NCBI GenBank assembly: GCA_002897115.2
Contig: BCIH01000006.1
Coordinates: 71,250 to 135,249 of the forward strand
DNA: 64,000 nt
Direction: 5' to 3'
Source: Prototheca cutis
Taxonomy: Eukaryota; Chlorophyta; Trebouxiophyceae; Chlorellales; Chlorellaceae
Shown here: piece after piece, positions 9,705 through 25,400 of the stretch
How positions within the stretch are numbered: the first letter of the stretch is position 1
How the letters are laid out: the number at the start of each line of letters is the position of its first letter
Position numbers and translations under genes: made by a program
Notes under the pieces: generated by a model
The model's database searches: none
The model's input: the letters and a program-made list of their open reading frames with translations, nothing else
What the model was told of the DNA's origin: nothing

Positions 9705-12700
9705 CTACCCGGCAATGTCGGGGGCCCCAAAGGACACGCGGGGCCTCCCCCCTTTCGGCCGAGCGTGCCAGTGCAGTTCGGCGGCCTCTGCGTCTTGCGC
9801 GTCCCGGCGCTCGGCNGCAAGCACCAGGCGTTTGAGCTCGGCGCGCTCCGACGCCTCGGCCGCCTCGCGCGCGAGGATGCCGTCCGCGACCGCCGGCGCG
9901 ACGGGGATGCTCAGCGTGCGCAGCGTGCGCGCGTCGCGCGCCCCGCGCTTGAGCATGACGTTGAATCCCAGGCGCACGCGCGGCTCGGGAGGGGTCGGTG
10001 CTGTCGTTATGGGAGTTGTGCTGCCGCTGGAAACAGCAACAGTGACTGTGGGCGGCAGCCCACCGCCGCCGGCCTCGGGGTGCCGGCCTTCCAGCATCAG
10101 CGCCGCCAGTTCCCTCTCAAACTCCTCATCCACCTCCTCCGGCACCACATGTGGCACGGGCAGAACGATGTTATCGTCATCGTCATCGTCGTCCTCGTCC
10201 ATATCGCTGCTGGAGCCCGTGCTCTCGGCGTCAGAATCTGACGATGAGGAGCTTGTGGAACTGCCGCCAGAGTCACCAGTTGCAGCCAACGGACCTTCGT
10301 GACCATCATCTTCATCGTTGTCTGAAGCACCACCAGCATCCTCGTCATCGCTGGCAGCGCCTTCCTCCTCTTCTTCGTCATTGGCACTGCCCGGCCCTGC
10401 TCCCTGGCCGCGAGCGGTCCCCATCCCCGCACCATCCAATTCAGCGACTGCATCGCGGGCCGCGGCGGCATCGGCAAAGTTCCGCCGCGGCACACCCGAC
10501 CTTGCAAACACCTCTGCCACCTCGGCCTCGACGTGCACCGGCAGCGGCGGGTCCTTGTGCGCTGCGTATGCCTCCAGCCGCGTCAGCGCAGCCACCAGGC
10601 GCTGCCTGGTGACTCCCTTTGTGAAAAATCCACCACACACGTCCAGCAGCGCCACCGCCAGTCGCAGCCGGAANCAGTCGGACGGCGGGTCGTGGGGTGA
10701 GGGGGTGCTGCTTTTGAATGGGTTGGGTGGGGCACCCATGCCAGTTGTTGTGGCAGGATCGGAAGCAAGCCTTGCGCTGTCAGCGGCTTGCACGTGCGCT
10801 GCTGTACCGCCGCCACCGCCGCTCGGACCACCGACACCAACCGCGCCAGGTGGCAGCGCACAGAGCAGCTCAAGTGTTTGGAAGATGACGGGTGAGGCGA
10901 CGACTTTGAAAGCGTACAGTTCACCCAGCAGGCGGATGCCCGCGAGGCGACGTTGACGTGACAGGGCCACCGGGTCCTCCAGCCNCGCGGAAATTTCTTC
11001 CAGCACACAGTCAACAAGTCCTATTGCCAGTTCAGGGTGCCAGCGCCGCAGGGCAGCTACGAGAGAAGCCAATGCCGGCAGAGTCTCGGCCGAGCCCTTG
11101 ACCGCAGCGCGGAGGAGCGTGGCCCGGACGTACGATCCGTGATCGCGCCAGTCCAGTCGCCGCAGCCGTCGCAGCGCGGCCGAAGGGCCCTGGGAGGGCA
11201 GGACCTCGTAGACGCACCATCGCACATATTCGTGCTCCGGCGGCCGCGACTTTTTCGACAAAGCAGCAGTGCTGCCCCCGCCGGCGGCCACTTCAGCGCG
11301 GATCTGTGCGGCGACCGAGTCGACGAGCGCGGCCTGGCGGGCGTCCAGGCGCCTCGCCCCCCGCAGCCGGAGCATGACGCCAAGCATCGCCTCCATGCGC
11401 GCCACCGTCGGCCCCCATCGCCACAGAAACCGCCCCGCGCAATCAAGCAGCGCACATGCCGCGTCAACGTTTGACCCTGAGAAGTCGTCGAGCAGCGCTC
11501 GCAGGAGCCGGAAGGCCGTGCCGGCCTTGAAGGCCCTGGCCTTGACCAGCTCGCCCACGTAGCGCATGGTCCGGATGCGTGCATCCAGCCCTCTCGCCCC
11601 AGCAGCTGTCCGGTGCGCGGCCTGGCCCCGGGCCGTAGCCACCAGCGCCGACTCCAGCGCCTGNGGGATGTCAGGCCAGACCGAGCCCAGCGTCGCCGCG
11701 AGGCGTGCCCTCGGTGGCAGCGCTGCCAGCGCGCCCCAGGGGACATCCAGCATCGCGGAGACCAGCCGCCGTCGCGCCGGGGGCCTTGGTGCCGTGGCGC
11801 AAAACGCCAGCGCTGCTGCATCGGCATCCTCCTTGCTCAGGCACGTGCCCAGCTGGTCCAGCACTGCCTGCAGCGCCGAGCTGGCGCGCGATTGGCTGGC
11901 GGTTGGATCGTTCATGTTGGCGCTGCGCTCCTCGGGAGTTGTCGCCTCCCCGGCGGTGGATGCTGCGGGTGTATCAGACACCGCTGTCATCCCAGCATCG
12001 TCAATGTCCATGACGTCATCGCCAATGTCGCTGGTGCCGTCGGTAGCAGCAGCTCCTTCAATGGCCTCCGGGCCCTCCTCGGTGTCATCACCCCCATCGT
12101 CATCGACCTCCTGCCCTGCGCTAGAACGAGCTGCAGGTCCGCCGAGCAGCACAGCAGGGACAAGGGCCCGGAGATCAAGCAGGTTCTCGTAAAACTCTCG
12201 TGTCTCCTCATCATCATACGGGTTGATTGCCGCTGCTGTTGCTGGCTTCACATCGCTGTCGGGTTCGCCCGGTGCCCCACCGCCAGCAACTGCCGCATCG
12301 TCGTTCTCTTCATCGTCATCTTCCAGCCCCAGTGCCGGCGGCGGCGCCTCCCCGAGGGCCTCTGCCAGGCTCGTCACTGCCTTGACCAGGGCATCATGCG
12401 CCGCAGACTTGCCCTCCGTACGGGCCACCGCAGCGTCGGTCAAGTCGCCTCGCTGCAGCAGCGCCCGCGCGTCCCGGGCGCGAGCCCGCCGCAGCGCCCC
12501 CCGCACCGCCCGCAGCTCCGCCAGCCCAGAGGTCAGCGCCTCCCGCGCCGTCGCTGAAAAACTTTCGCGCAACTCACGCGGAGCACGCCAACGCTGCACG
12601 TACGCGGTTTGGTACTGAAACTCTATCGATGCCTCGGTGCTTCCAGTGGCGGCGGAAGTAGTACCATCATCACTGCGCGCCGCCGCTGCCGTTGCCTCTG

Positions 12701-13567
12701 CATTCAAACCTGCTGCATCCCCCGCCCGCAGCTCCGGGACTCGGTCGGCATCACCGTCCCCCTTGCCCACGATGAAAAACTCATCGCGGCCGTACTTGAC
12801 AAACGACGCAAGCAACGGCAGTGTCGCAGCCGCAGTAGCACCGTCATCGGCGCCTGTCCCCGGCCGCGTCGCTGCGACCAGGGCCCTGAGCTCGGCGGTG
12901 AGTGGAGCAGGGGATCGGTTCACCCCGGCAATCGTGAGCTCGAGCAGCAACCGGCCCAATGCACGTCGCCGCAGCGTGCCTGCCCGGTCATCGTCCAAAG
13001 GCGGCGGTGCCTCGAGTTCCTGCGCCAAACTTGCCAGCAGCGCGGGGGCAAATTCCGCGTATCGACGATGTAAAGTCCCCGCCACCTCGGCGGCGGCCGG
13101 AACGTCCCGGGGTCGCTGCGGCGCGGCCAGCAATGCGGCCGCGGCCTCGCCCACGTATCGTGCCTGGTTCACGCGCTCGATGTCTGCAACCACACCTGCG
13201 CGGGACTCCTCCGTCAGCGACCTCAGTTTCCGCGTCAGCGCCGTGTTGCGCTTCATGCTGCTGTCCAGCCGCGAAAGTTCGGCTTCGTCTGTTTTTGGGG
13301 GGGCTGGGTATGTTGGGGTTAATGTGTCTTTTTTTGCTATGTTGATTAGCACGGAGCATTGATGAAGAAGCACGTGGGGCCCCCTCCTTTGTGGGGGAAG
13401 GGCCGACAGAAGGGCCGATAGAACTGCAAGGAACATCGCCTCCACCCTCTCCACCACAATTTCGACAACCATTCAATACCTGGGCGTTGGGGGAACAAGT
13501 TTGCTTCCCGCATGGCCTTGCGGTGAAGCAGCTGGGCCAGGGCCTCCGCCATCTGCCCAGACTCCAT
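9705..13567 (-). CDS. UPF2: UPF2, regulator of nonsense-mediated mRNA decay
   Basis: Cytoplasmic NMD scaffold that bridges UPF3/exon-junction complexes to UPF1. Exon 13567-13480 (ending ...NLFPQRP) splices to the very long exon 13288-9705, giving about 1,223 residues. Diagnostic segments in order: DSSMKRNTALTRKLRSLTEE of the first MIF4G; an acidic linker; the second MIF4G region; in the third MIF4G, RRLAGIRLLGELYAFKVVAS, then FRLRLAVALLDVCGGFF. Next is an Asp/Glu/Ser-rich acidic region, then the UPF1-binding tail VRLGFNVMLKRGARDARTLR. Four single Ns fall inside the CDS. A longer start at about 13629 is possible if the N at 13612 hides an indel. Divergent from the BEACH gene. Confidence 0.92.
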
Positions 13568-14191
13568 CTGCGCACGCAGCGGGGAGGGGCTGGAGGCCTG
13601 TTGGCCAAAAGCNGCACAACACTACCCATGCGCGGACCCCAGCAGCAGCTATGTCATCAATGCACTTGGTACATCAATTCACAATATAACGATGAAATCG
13701 CGCAATGGGCACCTTGGCGCGTTAGTCGAGGAGCCGTGCCAGTGGGCTCACCGGTTCTCGGTTGCCGTCCTCTGGCCAAACACCCTCAGTGATGCCCGTC
13801 CGCCGCACACATGCCGCCAGTCACGTCAATCCATGGAGCACTCATGACAATACCATAGTTCAAAGCATGCATACGACTTTGTCACTGGCCGGTCTTTGAT
13901 CGAGTTCCCATCAGAGCCGTCCATTCATTCCGGGGGGGCCTCAGACCGGGGAACAAGATCACGATCACAAACCCAGACGACGGGACGGCCAGCGGTTGTT
14001 GGGACCACCACCCCCAGCTTTCCATTCAGGCCAACTCGTCATTCGCCCCAATAAGACCGTATTATTCGTGTTATTGGATTCCTGGTGGAGAGCGGTTGTC
14101 GGCACGTCGTGGGATGCCACGGTCAACATTGGATGGGACCGGGCTGGGCCCTCCGTAAAGCCCGGCCCAGGAGCGGGCCCCTCCTCCCGAC
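13568..14191. other. Intergenic, divergent promoter region
   Basis: About 620 bp between the 5' ends of UPF2 (-) and the PH-BEACH gene (+). Nothing else recognised. Confidence 0.4.
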
Positions 14192-19440
<5,249 letters not shown>

Positions 19441-21840
19441 TTGTGTGCCGCAAGATGGAGCAGCATCTCCTTGCTCCCATGCGGAATGGACCCAGAGGAC
19501 AAACACATCGGGACTGTGCTGCTGCGGCGTTGGGTGTTGTTCTTTGGTCAGGCGTCCACAGTCTGCTTGTACGCCTGCCTTGCCAGCCACCCCCCCCCCC
19601 CCTTACCCACCACCACCACCACCACCACCACCACCTACCCACCCACTCCCCCATTTGCTCATAAAGGTGATGGAAACGCAATAGAACCATGCCCCCACCC
19701 ATGTGCTGAATTCGGCTGGTGGGGTCTCTGCTGTTTCAACCTCCATATTCTTCTTCCATGGCCCGACTTTGAGGGGGCGGAAAATTCAACGTCAGTGCAG
19801 CATGTGTGTATCAACGGTATTTTGAGACTCACTGTTGCTGCTGACAACAAAATGCATGCATCCACCTTGGCGAGGGCGACGCGGTGCCAGGGAATGTGCA
19901 TGCTTTGGGAATCTGGGACCTGGCAGCGCAAGGCGCGCTGCCCAGGTTCTGAGCAGGTCCACGTTTTTGGGCGCGGCACCAGCGCACATGGGTGTTCGGC
20001 GCCGGTGACACCACCACAGGATATCCACGTGGCTGCTCGTTCGGACGAGATGGCATGTCTCGAAATAGACTGATACACGCTCGAACCATGATTCCAATCA
20101 TCGTACACACAAGCATGCAGGCGCGGGTTTTTCGTGCTGTGCCTCGCCTCGCTCGGGCAGTCGGGCGTCCCGATGTGTCTCATAAACCCCCTCGCGACGG
20201 CGCGCCATCNCTGGCGGCACCCCGGCTGGACACTGGAATGACAATCCTGGGAACATTCGAGGATAGGAATTCGATCGCCGGTACGCATTTCAAATGTTTA
20301 CACACCTGTTTGCACGACCTGAGATCCTTGTCGACCTGAGGCCAGGCCGAGGTCTGCGTGACCTTGTTTACCTCGTCCTGTCACCGTCCAAGAGGCGTGC
20401 GAGATTCTCTCGGCTGGGCCAACAAGCCCGTGCCTCTGGACCGGGGGACGCCGGCATTCGAAGCCATGCGTGGAATGCGCATCTCAGTGAATCCCTTGCA
20501 CGACAGTCTCGTTGTGGCAATCGCTCTTTGTCAGGACAGTACGAGGACTGGCTGGCGTTATTGGTGCGCCGATGGCGGTGGCGCACGGAGAAAGCTCGTC
20601 GGGGCAGGTCTTCGCCGGATCCTCCAGATGATATTTATGGGACAAAGGCGTGCTGGCAGTGACAGCAGGGCTTCAGTTTTGAGCTGGGTCCACATCTGGG
20701 CAGTGCCACCGATGCGCCTGAGATCCGATCAGGCTGCGTGCGGGGCCTCATCCCCTGGGCTCCAAAATCCCGCAGCGTGCACACCCAACGCTGCTGCGTC
20801 CGGAGATTTTGGGAATTTGAAGCACGACAAGGTGCAGNTGTTTGGGTTTCCGTCGCCTGGCGCCATTTTGCGAGGGCGGCTGGGGTGCCGCAGTCAATCC
20901 TGGCACACCAAATTTAACCCACTGCCTGATGTGTGCACACTCAGCAGCTCGGGGTCCTGAGCGGGCCCAGGTGCACACAGCAGCCCGAATTGCGGCCAGT
21001 CAGTACTATATATGCCAGATTTATCTCAGCATACGGTTGCACATGCGGTTTGTCACTGCATCAGTAGAAACACTGCGCAATGCTGTGTGTCAGCATGACG
21101 ACGCGCCGGGCAGGCTGGGAAAGCCACCACATAGGCAAATGTAAACCCAGCTGGATGGGAGCTAGCAGCACGAATAGGATGTGTCCAGTTTTTCAGGACC
21201 CGGTTTATAGCAGCGACCTTCCGGATTCGGGGGCATTGCAGACGTTGGAAGCTAGGTGTATGTGGACCCCCACCCAATTTGGGGCGGTCCCGCCGTCACC
21301 GCCGTCGCCCTCTCGGCCTAGTCTGCTGCTACACCCCCGATCTCGGGATCGCACGAATCATACGACGAAGTAGTTTATGCAACCAGAATGGCGGCGTGGT
21401 GCACTGCGTTGCGCCCCCCCCCCCCCCCCATCACAACCATCGGCTAGTGCAGCAGGGGCCATCTCGTGCACTGCAACGGTCTTCGCATTGCCCACACCCT
21501 GCAATCCGTGCGATAGCCAGGCCCATTATTTTGTAAGGTGGATGGATCTTCAGTTCAGCTGGCGTGCAGGCGAGAATGCCGGAGGGATCATCTTGCCCGT
21601 GAGGACGGTTGGCAGCTGCTGGCTGAGCTGGAGCAAGCTCGGGTCGAGAAACGACCCGCACGGCTGGAAACAAGGAAACTGTTGATGAGTCTTGGAGAGT
21701 TCAATCATGGGATTGTACATGGCGATCGACCTGACTTGTTCCCTGTTTATTACATTGAACGAAGTATTCATTCGTTGACCCTGCGGTGGTAATAGCCTTG
21801 AGTGTCCTTGCGGGGGGCCGGCCTCGGCAGGATCTGCTGG
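19441..21840. other. Gene-poor 2.4 kb
   Basis: No recognisable coding domain, tRNA or mobile element. It includes a CCA/CAC tract at about 19605-19640, a C run at 21414-21429 and scattered short frames. The base composition is less GC-biased than the surrounding exons. I looked for tRNA T-loop motifs and transposon-like frames and found none I can support. Confidence 0.45.
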
Positions 21841-22296
21841 CTAACCGCGGGCCTCGGCCAACAGCTTCGTGCAGAGACCCTCAATAGTCAGCCCGATAGG
21901 CCTTCGTAGGGCAGTATATGTGCTTGAGACGGCCTCGGCGTGAAGCTGCCGCATCGACGCCGGCCCATCAGGAGTCGCGGGTCGTTTGGTGAGCTCCTCG
22001 GACGTTGATACCCCAGCCTGACACTCCTGCGCCGACCCGCCGCGGTGCACGAGGCCCCCCTGAGGGCCTCTCACCTTTCTTAGGACAGTCTTGGTAGGTT
22101 GGATTCGTGGTAGGAGAGGTGGGTCTGGCATGCGGAAGTTGACCCGTGGGCCCTCGGGCTGGGAGGGTGCGTACGGCCGAAGGAGGCTCGAGGGGTGTGG
22201 CGGGGCCAACGTAAGCCTCCCGAGCCCCGAACGCGGGCGATGCACGCTGTCGATCCCGTTTCTCCTGCTTATGTGTATGTCGATGACGCAGCTCAT
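21841..22296 (-). CDS. Small hypothetical protein, divergent to the cellulose synthase fusion
   Basis: A continuous frame of 151 codons contains a well-formed phase-0 intron (donor after 22075, AAG/GTGAGA; acceptor CAG before 22017). Spliced, exons 22296-22075 and 22017-21841 give 132 residues. The C-terminus ASMRQLHAEAVSSTYTALRR ... IEGLCTKLLAEARG reads like an amphipathic helical domain, and the N-terminal half is Pro/Arg-rich. No family recognised. Its start lies about 105 bp from the start of the cellulose synthase gene, so the two would share a promoter. The evidence is coding style plus canonical splice sites only. Confidence 0.35.
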   Translation of the reverse strand: MSCVIDIHISRRNGIDSVHRPRSGLGRLTLAPPHPSSLLRPYAPSQPEGPRVNFRMPDPPLLPRIQPTKTVLRKVRGPQGGLVHRGGSAQECQAGVSTSEELTKRPATPDGPASMRQLHAEAVSSTYTALRRPIGLTIEGLCTKLLAEARG

Positions 22297-22400
22297 TCCG
22301 AACGTTCACGCCGGTTCCCCCTTGTCACCCCCCTCATGCAGCGGCAGGAGGGCCAGGGGGCAGGCCCGTCCCAGGTCCCGCACCCCAACCACCTCCCAGC

Positions 22401-25400
22401 ATGGGCGGCACAGAGACGCCCCCCTCGCCCGACGGCGGCAGGGAGGGCCGCTACTCCTCGCCAGACCGCCGGGCGGCCACGCCCGGCTCCGGCCTTGCGC
22501 CAGACACACCTTACGCACTCCGCACGCCGGCGCGGGCTGAAGCCAGCGCGGGCGCCTCCCCAGCCGTCCGCGGCCTTGCCAGCAGTGGCAGCCTGGCTGC
22601 GGGGCAGCAGCAAGGCGAGTTCACTGGCAACCTGCGTCGGATGACAAACAACCTGATGGAAATTTTCGACCAGATGTCCAACAGAGGTGCGTGTGTGTTT
22701 GTCGGTCGAGTGTGGGGCGCAGGCTGGGCCATGCCGTCAACATGGCCGTGTGTGAGATTAAATGAAAGTCTCTTTGCATGTACTTTTTGGAGGTGATGGC
22801 TGTGCGTCGCCCCTGATGGACCGTCTCCTTCCCACCCCAACCCCCAATCCCATTCCAACGTCCCCACCGAATCCGATGCAGCTGCGGCAGCGAGCACGCC
22901 GGCGCCGGGTGCGCCCGCGCTTGCGGTTCGCGGCGACAGCGTGGCTGACCTCGAAGGTGGCCACGGCGATGCGGGCAAGGCGAGCGGCACGCTGGCGGGC
23001 GTCGCCGCGACTGCCCCCGGCACCGGCGACGCCGACTCGATGAACCCGGCGCAGGTGCGCCGCCTGACCACGAGCATCCTGGACGTGCTGCGCCATTTGC
23101 AGACTGGCTCTGGCAGCGACAAGGGTTCTTCCAGCGGCGTGGGCGCCGAGGACCCCGAGATTGTGGTTGCGCGGCACCTGCACGCGCTGTCGCGCGACGA
23201 TGGCCTCCTGCCCGACAACGTCTCGGAGCTGAGCCTGGACGACAAGCTGAGCCTGATATCGGGCGGCACGTCTGCCAGTGGCAAGGAGTCGTACGCGAGC
23301 CTGAGCAGCGCAGGGGCCCTGCTCAAGGACTGGCCAGGCTTCAAGGGCGCCGAGGACTACAAGGGCGACGTGGTGCACCCCTGGTACGTCGACCTGGCGA
23401 CAGGGCAGCCCAGCGGACTGGGCGCACCTCGTGGCACCAGCGGCGAGGGCGGCGAGGAGGAGGAGGAGGAAGAAGAGGAGCCCGACTATGGCATCCCCAT
23501 TTGTCTGGAGAAGCAGCGCCGCGTCAACATTTGGGGCACATGTGTGTTTTTCATCTACCTCGCGGCCTTTATCTTCTACATCGTCATCCGCATCAGATAC
23601 ACCCTCGGCCTCGGCGGTCTCCTGTGGTGAGTCAATCATGGAGTTTGGGTTGCGTACAGAGTTTTTCCCCCCCGTGCATTGTTGTCGATGTGTGTGAAAC
23701 TCTGGTGCGCCTGCCAGCGCACGGCCTGTCCTCAGCAGTCTCTCGACCTTGCCCTGTCTGACCGACGAGGAACAAACCCCTTCCCCCCACCCCATCCCAC
23801 CACCACCCCCACCCCCCACCCAGGTATGGCGTCATCGTCCTGCTGGTTGAGATCATCGGTGGTCTCGCACAGATGCCCTATGCGGTGTGCCTGCTGATGC
23901 GTGTGGAGAACAGCAAGCCTCCCGCACCGGATGAAAAGGGCGTGGTGCGCACGCTGGCCCCCTACCACGTGCGTGTGCTCATCCCATGCTACAAGGAGCC
24001 GCTGGACGTCATCAGCAAGACGTTCATGGCGGCGCTGTTCGCTCCACTCCCCGCCAACTGCCAGCGCACGGTGTACCTGCTGGACGACGGCCGCGATGCC
24101 GAGAAGCGCAAGTTTGTGCACTCGCTGCGCGTCCCGCACGCGGTGTACGTCTCTGGGCGCAAGCGCGGCAAGGGCGAGATGAACGGCAAATCCGCCAACA
24201 TCAACAACTGTGCCAAGCAGCTTTATCCCGGGGACGGCACGGGCGTCCCACTGACAGAGGTGATTTGCGTCTTTGACGCGGATCAGGTGCCCAACGCCGA
24301 CTTTTACCAAAAGATGGTTCCCATGCTGGACGGTGGCTGCGACGTGGGAATGGTCCTGTCTCCCCAGACGTTTTACAACCTCAACCCTGACGGCGACATC
24401 TTCAACCACTCCAACGTGCACTTCTGGGACTACACGCAGCCCGGCTACGACGCGCTGGGCCTGATTTCGTGCACGGGTACCAACTTTTTGGTCCGTGCGC
24501 GGGCCTTTGCGGACGCGGGCTGGTTTCCCGAGTGGACGCTGACGGAGGATTTCGCGCTGGGCATCGAGCTCAAGAAACGGTTCTGGCAGTGCCGGTACGT
24601 CAAGGAGTACCTGGCGATCGGCGAAGCCCCCGAGGAGGTGCGCAACTGTTTCCAGCAGCGTTCGCGTTGGTCCAAGGGTCACTTCCAGACGTTTTTCAGC
24701 AAGCACAACCCGATCATTCAGCGCGGCCTGTCGCCGCTCATGCGGTGGATGTACGGTTCCGTCATCCTGGCCTACTTCTCGGCGTTCCTGGGCACCCCGC
24801 TGCTGATGCTGGTGCCCATGATCACCGTGTGGTTTGGGTCCTTCCCCATCGTCATCAACTTTTGGGCGGCTGTGTGCATCACGGTCTACTACGGGGCGAC
24901 GCTGCTGCTCAATTTCTACACGCACTCGCTGGCGCACCTCAAGTCGATGTGGTTCACCTCGGTGTCCAACTCCATCCTGTGGTTTGCCTTTTTGAAGGCG
25001 ATGTACCGCGCGACGATCGGCCGCTACATCGACGGCTCCATCGTGTTCAAGGTCACGGCCAAGGGTCTGCAGCGCATGAACGCGCTGCCCCTGCGCGACG
25101 TGTGGATGGCCCTCCTCTTCTTCGCCACCATGCTCACCACGCTCATCTTTGGACTGGTCCACTTTTCGCGCGGGCCAGCGTCCACCCCGCTGGTCATCTC
25201 CCTCATCTTCATGGCCCTCAACCTGATTCCCAACTACCTGTTGCTCCAGGTCGGTTTTTTTAGAAAGAGGGGGGGATTTTTTATTTTTTTATTTTATTTT
25301 TTTTTGGGGGGGGGGCCATCTTGCAGGGAGCGGATGTTGTTGGTCGTCAACCCCAAGCCTGTTCCCTACGAGCAGCGACCAACTCCAGGCGCCCATGTCC

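Noticed and set aside
21538..21792. Plus-strand 84-codon frame with an amphipathic stretch (EDGWQLLAELEQARVEK)
   Set aside because: Isolated, no flanking exons in phase found and no family match. Insufficient to call a gene.
23732..25162. 476-codon minus-strand open frame, and similar long antisense frames at 25534-27207, 17862-19508 and 45285-46694
   Set aside because: All lie exactly opposite well-supported exons. GC-rich third positions keep the antisense frame open. None shows a domain or splice structure.
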